Shown here piece by piece: positions 8,254-16,241 of a stretch of 64,000 nt of DNA (the first letter of the stretch is position 1; each line of letters begins with the position of its first letter). Source of the DNA: Paenibacillus sp. FSL A5-0031 (GTDB lineage Bacteria; Bacillota; Bacilli; Paenibacillales; Paenibacillaceae); contig NZ_MRTD01000004.1 of assembly GCF_001956295.1 (NCBI RefSeq), positions 186,001-250,000 on the forward strand, written 5' to 3'. The notes below the pieces were generated by a model that made no database searches, was not told where the DNA came from, and was given only the letters and a program-made list of their open reading frames with translations. A program made the translations under genes and the position numbers.

Positions 8254-9114
8254 ATGAATCCCTATCGTAAAAGGTTCGATGCCCATACACCGTTTCCGTT
8301 TGAATGCGTATATCGTGACACCAAGAGCGCGCAAAACGAATTGCCTGATCATATACACGATTGGTATGAACTCGTTTATATTTATAGCGGCAAAGGTACG
8401 TTCTTTATCGATCAGACGTTTTATGATGCTGTTCCCGGCGACATCTTTCTCATTCCCGGAAACACGATCCATCGCTCCTTTCCAGATTCGAATGACCCGA
8501 AAACATCAACTGCGCTTTTCTTTAACGCTTCACTCGTGCACAGTCCGCGACTTGGCGATTCTTTCTCCTATTTGCGCTGCTTCGAGCAAGCCAAGCGCCA
8601 TAAGGCGTACAAGCTGTCGAAGGCATCTGCTGAAGAGAAACAACAATTAGTCGATTTAATCGATCGGATACATTTAGAGGAAATGGACAAGCTGCCAGGC
8701 AATCGCCTAGCTATCCTTCTTCATCTCCAACAAATATTGCTGTTCCTCGGGCGCATCCTCGCTCCCTCTGAAGAAGGCCAAACGGTTTCCTCAACCGCTC
8801 CAAGCTGGATGACCGCTGTATTAACCTATATCGATGAGCATCCGAGCAGCCCTCTAGGGTTGTCACAGCTTGCCAAACGCGCATCGGTTACGCCCGCTCA
8901 TTTTTCGCGTGTTTTCAAAAAACTAACCAGCATGAACGTTACGGAATATGTCACGACCAAACGAATCATCCGCGCGAAAGAGCTTTTGATGGAGAGCGAT
9001 GCCAATATTGCCGAAATAGCCGAGCAATGCGGCTTTGAAAGCCTTCCGCATTTTCACCGTATGTTCAAGAAGCTAACAGGCATGACACCCTCGCATTATA
9101 AGAGGAATGAATAA
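8254..9114 (+). CDS. AraC-family transcriptional regulator with cupin sensor
   Basis: This 286-residue protein has an N-terminal cupin sugar-sensing domain, with HIHDWYELVYI near residue 33 and PGDIFLIPGNTIH near 60. Two C-terminal helix-turn-helix motifs follow (LSQLAKRASVTPAHFSRVFK near 210 and IAEIAEQCGFESLPHFHRMF near 255), ending in the usual KKLTGMTPSHYK tail. The ATG at 8254 follows GAGGGAAAG. It is divergent from the sugar acid operon, with only the GNAT gene between, and is the most likely activator of that operon. The ligand would then be a pathway sugar, but that is inference. Confidence 0.92.
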   Translation: MNPYRKRFDAHTPFPFECVYRDTKSAQNELPDHIHDWYELVYIYSGKGTFFIDQTFYDAVPGDIFLIPGNTIHRSFPDSNDPKTSTALFFNASLVHSPRLGDSFSYLRCFEQAKRHKAYKLSKASAEEKQQLVDLIDRIHLEEMDKLPGNRLAILLHLQQILLFLGRILAPSEEGQTVSSTAPSWMTAVLTYIDEHPSSPLGLSQLAKRASVTPAHFSRVFKKLTSMNVTEYVTTKRIIRAKELLMESDANIAEIAEQCGFESLPHFHRMFKKLTGMTPSHYKRNE

Positions 9115-9124
9115 TGGATGAAGT

Positions 9125-9176
9125 AAAAAGGCTTCCTCCGCAAGGTTTTCACAACCTGTGCAGGGCAGCCTTTTCT
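9125..9176. terminator. Bidirectional terminator between araC-type gene and ABC-2 permease gene
   Basis: AAAAAGGCT (9125-9133) pairs with AGCCTTTT (9167-9174) around an inner AGGTT/AACCT stem. It serves the convergent AraC (plus) and ABC permease (minus) genes. Confidence 0.7.
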
Positions 9177-9181
9177 ACATA

Positions 9182-9976
9182 TTAAACTCGCCAGCTGACC
9201 AGTCGATTAACGATGACCAGTGTCATAGCTGTGTAGAGAAGCATCATGAGGCAATCCAGCATGACCCCTTGTGTCCAGCCTTGAAGCAAAACTACGCGCA
9301 TGGCGTCGGCTGCATAAGTTGTAGGGAAAATATACGAGACGACCTGCAGCGCTTTAGGCAGCTGATTGAGCTCTACCATGACAGGTGATAGGAAGGTTAC
9401 AACCATCATAAGCAGCTGAGCTAGCATGCTGGTCAACTGCTGATTCGGCGACCAGAAGCCGATGCATACGCCAAGTCCTACCACACTCGTCAGCGACAGC
9501 AGCATAACGACTGGCAAACCCCATGATAGATGAAGGTCTACGCCATAAACAAAATAACCAATGACACCCAGCAATACGAAGGACGGAATCGTGCTCATAA
9601 GCCCGCGCAGCAAATTAGCGGCTACGAAGTTTATTTTCCGGATTGGAAGCGACGAATAAAATGTAAAATGTCCTTGATGCTTTTGCATCGATATTTCTTG
9701 CCCCATACTGTTTAAGCCCATAATAATGACGCTAAATATCATATTGCCCGCAATGATTTGAACCATCATCTCCGGGGCAGGGTCAGCGATAAAGAAACGC
9801 ATAAATAAAATCGTCGTGAGCGGAAACATCGTTGCCAGCAGCACAACGATTACCCAGCTGTCACGTATAAGCGCGAATTGAATGCGGAATAAAATTTCCA
9901 GCTCCGTCCATAATCGCTTCGGTCCAGATAGTTGTATGGACTGCATGTGTCGCAAGCCAAGTGGTGTTCCATTCAT
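9182..9976 (-). CDS. ABC-2 type transporter permease
   Basis: This 264-residue protein has about six hydrophobic segments and the ABC-2 layout. The N-terminal LWTELEILFRIQFALIRDSW leads into the first membrane helix, and the segment FTFYSSLPIRKINFVAANLL (about residues 105-125) is a typical cytoplasmic loop. It starts at 9976, overlapping the ATPase gene end (9973) by 4 bp. Together they form an exporter of the drug, antibiotic or lipid type; the substrate is unknown. Confidence 0.9.
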   Translation of the reverse strand: MNGTPLGLRHMQSIQLSGPKRLWTELEILFRIQFALIRDSWVIVVLLATMFPLTTILFMRFFIADPAPEMMVQIIAGNMIFSVIIMGLNSMGQEISMQKHQGHFTFYSSLPIRKINFVAANLLRGLMSTIPSFVLLGVIGYFVYGVDLHLSWGLPVVMLLSLTSVVGLGVCIGFWSPNQQLTSMLAQLLMMVVTFLSPVMVELNQLPKALQVVSYIFPTTYAADAMRVVLLQGWTQGVMLDCLMMLLYTAMTLVIVNRLVSWRV

Positions 9977-10938
9977 GATGCGGATACCTCCTTCATCGCC
10001 AAATCATCAATATGGAAATAAACATCCTCTAAGCTTGGAGGCACTACGGCATATTCCAAAATCGGCAGCTCTGTATGGTCGATAATATACTCTAGCACTC
10101 TGCCGGCAACATTCTTCTCAACTAGCAGCAGCAAACGATTCTCTCCGCTCTCCTGCACGATCCCGTAATGATGAAGGGCAGCAGCCGCTTCGGCACGACG
10201 CCCATTCTCTGTCGTAAGCTCAAATTTCAAGCGCTGATCAACCTTCTGCTTTAACGTTGCTACATGATCAATCGCCAGCAGCCTGCCATGATTGATGACA
10301 GCCGCTCTGTCTACAACCTGCTCAGCCTCCAGCACATTATGCGTGACCAAAATAATCGTCGCGCCTTCGCGGTTGCGCTCCTGGATTAAATTCCAAACGA
10401 GCCGCCTTTTTTTCGGATCAAGCTCATTGGTAGGTTCATCAAAGATAAGCACAGGTGAACGGCCAATTAACACTGTGCCAATACCAATCAATCGTTTCTG
10501 TCCCCCGGACAGCTGCTTCAGCAGCTTGTTTCTTACATCCGCCATATCAAATTGCTCCAATAATTCCTTCGCCTGCTTTTCTGCCTCTGATGCTGGCATC
10601 CCTCTTAGCCTGCCCGTAAAAGACAGAGCCTCATGCACTTTCAGCGCTGACAGCACATGCGGCTCCTGCGCGTAATAAGCCACCATGCCGGATACGTGAC
10701 GAGTATTCTTCATCACATCCTCGCCGCAAAACAAAACCTGCCCTTTGGTAGGTTTCAATTGACCGACCATTTGTTTAATGAGCGTCGACTTGCCCGCCCC
10801 ATTCGGGCCGAGCACGCCGAGTATCTCTCCCTCTCTAATCGTAAGCGAGATATCATCATTGGCTGTGACCATCGTTTTGCCTTTCTTATATACCTGACTA
10901 ACTCCCTTTAGCTCGTATACATACTCACCCAATCTCAT
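9973..10938 (-). CDS. ABC transporter ATP-binding protein
   Basis: This 321-residue ATPase has Walker A GPNGAGKSTLIK near residue 42, a Q-loop AYYAQEP near 88, signature LSGGQKRLIGIG near 143, and Walker B PVLIFDEPTNELDP near 163. The C-terminal ~90 residues are the extension common to DrrA/CcmA-like exporters. It partners the overlapping ABC-2 permease. The HTH regulator gene lies 15 bp upstream in the same direction, so regulator, ATPase and permease form one transcription unit. Confidence 0.95.
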   Translation of the reverse strand: MRLGEYVYELKGVSQVYKKGKTMVTANDDISLTIREGEILGVLGPNGAGKSTLIKQMVGQLKPTKGQVLFCGEDVMKNTRHVSGMVAYYAQEPHVLSALKVHEALSFTGRLRGMPASEAEKQAKELLEQFDMADVRNKLLKQLSGGQKRLIGIGTVLIGRSPVLIFDEPTNELDPKKRRLVWNLIQERNREGATIILVTHNVLEAEQVVDRAAVINHGRLLAIDHVATLKQKVDQRLKFELTTENGRRAEAAAALHHYGIVQESGENRLLLLVEKNVAGRVLEYIIDHTELPILEYAVVPPSLEDVYFHIDDLAMKEVSAS

Positions 10939-10953
10939 TCACTCCCTTATGGA

Positions 10954-12063
10954 TTACGGCAGCAGCTTGCGCCTTGTTTGCTCCCAGTAATAAGCGATTT
11001 TTTCTTTGTCGAGCTCATAATAGATGCGATTATCTACCCGAATCAGCTGAATGAGATTAAGATCAAACAACATATTCGTATGATAGCTTATAGCAGCAGG
11101 CGTTAAGCCCATTTCCTGAGCAAGCTCATTGCCATAGTAATTTTTATGGCGGAGCAGCTCAATCAATTCCAGCCTTCGCCTATCGGCAATAACCTTCAAG
11201 AAACGCTCAATCGTCTCTTGATCCTCGTTACGCCATGCAAAAGCGTCATTGTTGATTCCAATCACCACCAAATGGGAATGTCCTTCCCGGTCATCGCGAT
11301 GAATGCCAACACGCACCTGCGAAAAATAACTAACATGAACGGCTGTCTCTTTATCGACCAGATCAACATCCATCTTCGTAATATCACGGATCGCGCGCTC
11401 TGGCTGTTCATCAAATAAGGCACGATATTTCACAGCTCCAGCTTCGCCAAGCTCCTTCAAGCGATCTCGCATAGGCATATAGGCGTAACGATGAAACTGC
11501 TCCATTATAAACAGAGTCCGCTGTTTGTATTCCTCAGAAAATCGAATATGTTCCAGCAGTGCCGCATGCTCCGCTTGATCAGGCAGCTCACATCCCGCAA
11601 CGAGCTCGTAAAGCAAGCCCGCATCCTTTGAGATGTCTCCCCAGTCTCTCCCCTTCGTCCATTCCATGTTCTCGTCATTATATTTCGCAGCTGTCAGATG
11701 GAAGACGAGCTCGCTTGCAGGCTTGCCACGGTAAAACGCCAGAAAATCTTCAGAACTATTCAGCTTGTCTCGTTCCTCTACAAACAGCACAACCATGACA
11801 TAGTCAAGTCGCTCTTTAAACATGTTGTCACCAAACAAGGCAGCTATCTCTGCTTTCACATAATTGCTCATGCTCGCATTCGCAGTCTCTGCCATACGAA
11901 TCATTTCGTCATCCAGTATAAAATGAATCTCGCGCGCAAAAGCCTTCATATGCTCGAATTGCGCAACAAATTTCATCGTGACTAAAAATTCAATAGGCTC
12001 ATGATAAGAAAAATGCAATCTTTTGGCTGCTATTTCCCAGTCTAAAATAATTAACGCCTCCAT
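10954..12063 (-). CDS. ArsR-type winged-helix regulator with a long N-terminal domain
   Basis: The 369-residue protein has a C-terminal ArsR/helix-turn-helix domain (about residues 290-365: FLKVIADRRRLELIELLRHK, then NELAQEMGLTPAAISYHTN). The ~280-residue N-terminal part resembles DUF5937-like regions of exporter-linked regulators, but I cannot name it with certainty. It heads the operon of the ABC-2 exporter and probably controls it. The start is uncertain: ATG at 12063 has no ribosome site before it, while a GGAGG lies inside codons 1-3 and would serve a non-ATG start a few codons later. The upstream 80 bp is AT-rich with repeated TTTAA/AACATT inverted elements. Confidence 0.82.
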   Translation of the reverse strand: MEALIILDWEIAAKRLHFSYHEPIEFLVTMKFVAQFEHMKAFAREIHFILDDEMIRMAETANASMSNYVKAEIAALFGDNMFKERLDYVMVVLFVEERDKLNSSEDFLAFYRGKPASELVFHLTAAKYNDENMEWTKGRDWGDISKDAGLLYELVAGCELPDQAEHAALLEHIRFSEEYKQRTLFIMEQFHRYAYMPMRDRLKELGEAGAVKYRALFDEQPERAIRDITKMDVDLVDKETAVHVSYFSQVRVGIHRDDREGHSHLVVIGINNDAFAWRNEDQETIERFLKVIADRRRLELIELLRHKNYYGNELAQEMGLTPAAISYHTNMLFDLNLIQLIRVDNRIYYELDKEKIAYYWEQTRRKLLP

Positions 12064-12172
12064 ACTTCGTTAAGTATTCGTTTAATGTTATTTAAATAAT
12101 ACATAAAATTCATTTAACATTGGTTAAACATTAATTTAAATGAACCAACCTAAATTGTCAATATCATCCACT

Positions 12173-12220
12173 AAAAAAGCTCTGCACAGGCTTAACTTCT
12201 TAGCCCATGCAAAGCTTCTT
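12173..12220 (-). terminator. Terminator of the DMT permease gene
   Basis: On the minus strand AAGCTTTGCATGGGCT pairs with AGCCTGTGCAGAGCTT, then a run of T follows. It lies 15 bases past the stop at 12235. Confidence 0.75.
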
Positions 12221-12234
12221 CTATTCATTATTTC

Positions 12235-13179
12235 TTACGATCCGAATAATCGCATCAGCAAGATACCCGCGAAGGCAAGTGAAATGCCGGTAATCTCTAT
12301 CTTCGTGAACTTCTCTTGCACAACGAATCGTGTATAGAGCAGCACAATCAGAACGTTTAGAGCCGTGACAGCTGATACTAGCCCCGCTTTGCCAAGATCA
12401 AATGCGGTTACAATAAGCATCATGCCGACAGCGTTAGTTGTGCCGACGGCCAAACCAATAAGAAACGTTTTTTTGCCGCTCCAAGCCGGTGGCTTAGCGG
12501 TTAAACTAACGCTGGAAGAATGCTGTGACACACGCACTTCACCCCGGGCAGCGACCGCACCCTGCAGCGACAACGCTCTTCTAGCTCTCTCCGCTTGCAA
12601 GTCTCGCAGCCACCATATACCAAAACACGATGCGCCCGTCACAAACATAAAAAACATGGTAGGAAACAAATCTGCTTCCATAATTGTTGACCATTTGCCT
12701 GACAAATCATTTGCTGCAAACAACAGCATGGCCAGCAGCCCCCACTGTGCTCCTTGCAAATTGCGCAGCGAGATGTCATTCGACAGCCGAACGAGAAGCA
12801 CTCCGCCAACAATTACGACAAATGCAATGAATTGCATCGCATGGAGTTTTTCTCCCCAAAGTCCAAACGCAACGATCACAACAACGACTGAAGGCAATGC
12901 CGTTAGTATCGCTACAAGTGAAGCCTTGCCGACTGCAAAACCCTTGAACATGCTGGCATTCGCACCGAATGAAAACAAGCCCATTTGAATGCCTATCAAC
13001 GCCGCGAGCGTCCAGTTCGATGAGAACACTAACGCGCAAATACCATTTACGAGCGCTCCCATAGTAAACGCACCGCATAGCAACAAGTTACGGTTAAGCG
13101 GCTTCTGACTCGTCCAATGGTACAGAATGCCTCGCAAGCCAAAACATAAGGCTGCAAACACTGAATAAGTAAGCCACAT
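12235..13179 (-). CDS. EamA/DMT-family permease
   Basis: This 314-residue membrane protein has about ten hydrophobic segments in two EamA-type halves. The first half has GANASMFKGFAVGKASLVAIL near residue 75. The second has VGTTNAVGMMLIVTAFDLGK near 245 and ends in FTKIEITGISLAFAGILLMR. The halves are joined by an unusually long polar stretch (about residues 190-230, rich in Arg, Ala and Ser). The ATG at 13179 follows AAAGGGG. The gene stands alone between two terminators. The family exports or imports small metabolites; the substrate is unknown. Confidence 0.88.
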   Translation of the reverse strand: MWLTYSVFAALCFGLRGILYHWTSQKPLNRNLLLCGAFTMGALVNGICALVFSSNWTLAALIGIQMGLFSFGANASMFKGFAVGKASLVAILTALPSVVVVIVAFGLWGEKLHAMQFIAFVVIVGGVLLVRLSNDISLRNLQGAQWGLLAMLLFAANDLSGKWSTIMEADLFPTMFFMFVTGASCFGIWWLRDLQAERARRALSLQGAVAARGEVRVSQHSSSVSLTAKPPAWSGKKTFLIGLAVGTTNAVGMMLIVTAFDLGKAGLVSAVTALNVLIVLLYTRFVVQEKFTKIEITGISLAFAGILLMRLFGS

Positions 13180-13228
13180 GAGTGCAATAGAACCCCTTTC
13201 TTAAATCAAACCTATATGAAAGATAAAC

Positions 13229-13262
13229 AAAAAGGAAGCGGTTGTCTACACCGCTTCCCTTA
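13229..13262 (-). terminator. Terminator of the six-gene importer/phosphatase operon
   Basis: GGAAGCGG (13234-13241) and CCGCTTCC (13251-13258) form an 8-bp perfect stem with a 9-base loop. A T-run follows on the minus strand. It marks the 3' end of the operon ending with the phosphatase gene. Confidence 0.85.
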
Positions 13263-13294
13263 TTTAAACGAAAGTAATAGGCTAAATTCCTCTC

Positions 13295-14113
13295 TCACTT
13301 CAAAACAGCTAACAAAGAATGGTGAATGTACGAATTGGAGGCAACTAGCGTATCATCGCTCAATTTAAACTCATTTCCGGCACGGTTTGATATCTTCCCA
13401 CCCGCTTCTTGAATAATAATCAAGCCAGCGGCGACGTCCCAAGGATAAAGCCCATCATGCCAAAATCCAGTCAATCTCCCCGATGCCACTAAACATAAAT
13501 CAAGGCTAGCGGAGCCAATAATACGCACATCTCTAGCTGCACCTGTTATTTTTGCTATTTGCTCCACTACGCTTGAATTGGCTTTCCATTCCTTGGCTGG
13601 GAATCCCGTGCCGAGCAGAGCTTGACCTAACTCTTGCTCCTGACCGACTTGAATCGGAATGCCGTTCAGAAACGCACCGCCATGTTTCCGGCCGAAATAA
13701 AGCTCATCCGTTACCGGATTATAAACGACTCCACCTATCGGTATTCCATCCTTTATGATGCCAACCGAAATCGCAAAATGGGCCATTTTATGAATAAAGT
13801 TTGTTGTCCCGTCGATGGGGTCAATAATCCACCCGTATCCTAAAGGCGGCTGCAGCATTAAATGATGAGAGTCTTCCCTGCAGCCATCGGTTTCTTCCGA
13901 CAAAATCCAGTGGCTCGGATAATCATTCATGATTCGATTGCGAAGCAGCTCTTCGCTTTGCATATCTACTATCGTGACAAGGTCGGATTGATTTTTCTTT
14001 TCATGAATTTGAAGAGGCTGCTTCATGAGCTCCAAAATCAATGCACCTGCTTCTTTCACATATCGGACCGCATCCCGCATTATCGTATCTTCCATTTCTA
14101 GCTGTTCGTTCAT
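13295..14113 (-). CDS. Inositol-monophosphatase-family phosphatase
   Basis: This 272-residue protein has the full metal site of the family: SEET with Glu73/Glu74, DPIDGTTNF at 98-106 (Asp98, Asp101) and WDVAAG near residue 224. These enzymes remove phosphate from inositol phosphates, sugar phosphates or 3'-phosphoadenosine nucleotides with magnesium. The ATG at 14113 follows TAGGAG; a second ATG six codons later is possible. It is the last gene of the operon with an Fbp/Afu-type ABC importer, which suggests that it dephosphorylates an imported organophosphate. That link is inference from the gene order. Confidence 0.92.
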   Translation of the reverse strand: MNEQLEMEDTIMRDAVRYVKEAGALILELMKQPLQIHEKKNQSDLVTIVDMQSEELLRNRIMNDYPSHWILSEETDGCREDSHHLMLQPPLGYGWIIDPIDGTTNFIHKMAHFAISVGIIKDGIPIGGVVYNPVTDELYFGRKHGGAFLNGIPIQVGQEQELGQALLGTGFPAKEWKANSSVVEQIAKITGAARDVRIIGSASLDLCLVASGRLTGFWHDGLYPWDVAAGLIIIQEAGGKISNRAGNEFKLSDDTLVASNSYIHHSLLAVLK

Positions 14114-14166
14114 TACTGCACTACTCCTATCACAACTAGATTAATAATAAGTTTATGAATCCATAG

Positions 14167-15114
14167 TTAAAATCCGATTTGAACCTTTAAACTCCCATTT
14201 TCGATTTCGAGTTTCTCACCAGGGGCTAGGCTGCCCGTCAAATAGAAAGATGCGTCTGTATTGGAACGAAGCTCCTCCCATTCATTCAGAAAAGCCGAAG
14301 ATCGTATGATGCTAATGGGTATAATGCAATGCTTCGGTTGTATCCAAGATAATATGCGCGCATTAAAACCATCCTGCAGCCCATGATGAGAGACCTTTAA
14401 GATTGAGCTTCTAATGTCTATTCGCTGTGCTAAACGTTTCCATCCCGGCTCCAATAAATCACCGCCAAAAAGAACAGTCGAATCCGGCTCCTCCATGAAG
14501 CTAAGCCGATAAACAGAACTATCATGATTGGACAGCTCAAAAAATTTGGCGGTATTCTCAAGAATATAATCATCCTCGTAGCATGCTGAGTTCGTGCCCG
14601 CTTCAAATAAAACATCAAAAGCCGGCAGAGGATCGCTATGCCATGGGTACAACTGAGTGAAGACAACGCCTTCCTCTGACCAAACGATACTGTCCTCGCT
14701 AGATCCATAGGCGCTCCGCCATATCATTTCAGTCCCTTGCTCGCTTAATACGTGAACCAGCTCCAAATAAGAGGCCAGCATAGCGAATACTCTTTTTGTA
14801 AAATCGTCCCCTCGTTCTTGAACCAGCTGCTCTGGCGGAAGGATGAACGGTTCATAGGGGAGAATAGCTTTGGTTACTGATTTCACTCGGGCGATGTCCA
14901 AAAGCCCATTAACATGATCCTCGTGGATATGCGTTAAAATCATCCAGTCCAATTGTTCAACGCTGTTACGGTTCATCCAAGATAAGGGATGGTCTTGAAC
15001 AGGCGAGGATACACCGTCTCCCCCATCAATTAAACAAACTTTTCCTGAAGGGAGCTCGATGAGGTGAGCATCTCCCCAGCCTACATTCAGAAACTGAACT
15101 TTAGCGCTCATCAT
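14167..15114 (-). CDS. Metallo-beta-lactamase-fold hydrolase (ComEC-like domain)
   Basis: This 315-residue protein has the metal motif HIHEDH at residues 62-67, an N-terminal LIDGGDG strand at about 28-34, and later LFGGDLLEPGW (near 222) and KVSHHGLQDG (near 240). This is the pattern of the stand-alone hydrolase domain found at the C-terminus of ComEC. No membrane segments are present, so it is probably cytoplasmic and not a DNA channel. The start is ATG 15114 or 15111 after AAAGGTG. It lies between the ABC ATPase (32 bp upstream) and the phosphatase (53 bp downstream). A phosphodiesterase role on the imported compound is plausible but unproven. Confidence 0.85.
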   Translation of the reverse strand: MMSAKVQFLNVGWGDAHLIELPSGKVCLIDGGDGVSSPVQDHPLSWMNRNSVEQLDWMILTHIHEDHVNGLLDIARVKSVTKAILPYEPFILPPEQLVQERGDDFTKRVFAMLASYLELVHVLSEQGTEMIWRSAYGSSEDSIVWSEEGVVFTQLYPWHSDPLPAFDVLFEAGTNSACYEDDYILENTAKFFELSNHDSSVYRLSFMEEPDSTVLFGGDLLEPGWKRLAQRIDIRSSILKVSHHGLQDGFNARILSWIQPKHCIIPISIIRSSAFLNEWEELRSNTDASFYLTGSLAPGEKLEIENGSLKVQIGF

Positions 15115-15146
15115 ATCTCAACACCTTTATGGTTAGTTTCGTTGTT

Positions 15147-16229
15147 TCACCTTTCCATAGGCAGCAGATGAATTTTTTGCTTATCTACAGACAAATGCAC
15201 GGTGCCCTGCAGATACCCGCGCACACTTGGGCTCGAATCATCCACAATCCACTGCAGCGGCGAGCCATCGATCCAATAACGAATCATCCGTCCTTGAAAG
15301 CTGCTTCTTTGAATGCTCCCGCTCCAAACGTTCTCTTCTCCATTTGTCGCTTCGCCTATTGAAATGCATTCCGGTCGAATGACCAAGGTTACTCTGTCGC
15401 CGGACCGAAACGGATATTCGCCACGATTCACCTTTAGCACAGAGACACCGCATTTTATGATCAAATCGTCTCCTTCTATCGCTGCTACTTCACCCTCTAT
15501 GAAATTAGCTGTCCCTACAAAATCAGCTACAAACTTATTATTTGGTTTAAAATAAATGTCCCAAGGCGTCCCGACTTGCTCGATACGCCCTTTGTTGAAC
15601 ACAGCAATCCGATCAGAGATGGCCAAAGCCTCATCCTGATCATGTGTCACGAAGATAGCTGTAATTCCGAGGCGCTGCTGCAGCTCTCTAAGCTCATTTC
15701 TTACTTCAACTCTCATTTTGGCATCCAGGTTGCTAAGCGGTTCATCCATCAATAATATCTTCTGTCCCATAATAAGTGCTCTTGCAAAGGCAACTCGCTG
15801 CTGCTGTCCGCCGCTAAGCGCTCTAGGAAGACGATCCTGCATCCCTTGAAGCCCAAACATATTCAGCATCGCATCCACTTTCTCCCTCGCTTCTTGCCGA
15901 GGAAGCTTCATGAGCTTTAAGCCGTATGCAATATTTTCATAGACGGTCATATGCGGGAAGAGCGCATATTCCTGAAAGACTAGCGGCGTATTGCGCTTGA
16001 ATGCCGGAAGCCCGTTCGCTTTTTTGCCTTGAATATATATGTCACCGGCATCCGGTTCATAAAATCCTGCAATCAGCCGCATCAGCGTCGTTTTGCCGCA
16101 GCCGCTTGGCCCGAGCAGCGTAGTAAAGCTGCCCGCCGGAATATCGAGGGAAACGTGACTGATCGCCTCGAAGTCTCCAAATCTTTTCGACATATTCGTA
16201 ATTTGAATCATCTGTTCCTCTGTCTTCAT
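15147..16229 (-). CDS. ABC importer ATP-binding protein (FbpC/AfuC/PotA-like)
   Basis: I chose the ATG at 16229 because GGAGG ends six bases before it; the frame also offers a GTG at 16241. The 360-residue protein has Walker A GPSGCGKTTLMR near residue 40, signature ALSGGQQQRVAFARAL near 135, Walker B ILLMDEPLSNLDA near 157, an H-loop FVTHDQDEA near 188, and a C-terminal TOBE domain (about 240-355). It energises the permease encoded immediately upstream. Sequence alone does not separate ferric-ion, spermidine, phosphonate and sugar-phosphate importers in this family. Confidence 0.93.
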   Translation of the reverse strand: MKTEEQMIQITNMSKRFGDFEAISHVSLDIPAGSFTTLLGPSGCGKTTLMRLIAGFYEPDAGDIYIQGKKANGLPAFKRNTPLVFQEYALFPHMTVYENIAYGLKLMKLPRQEAREKVDAMLNMFGLQGMQDRLPRALSGGQQQRVAFARALIMGQKILLMDEPLSNLDAKMRVEVRNELRELQQRLGITAIFVTHDQDEALAISDRIAVFNKGRIEQVGTPWDIYFKPNNKFVADFVGTANFIEGEVAAIEGDDLIIKCGVSVLKVNRGEYPFRSGDRVTLVIRPECISIGEATNGEENVWSGSIQRSSFQGRMIRYWIDGSPLQWIVDDSSPSVRGYLQGTVHLSVDKQKIHLLPMER

Positions 16230-16241
16230 GTTATCCTCCAC

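Noticed and set aside
14167..15114. Calling the MBL-fold protein ComEC and a competence gene
   Set aside because: It has only the soluble hydrolase domain, no membrane channel helices, and its neighbours are importer genes.
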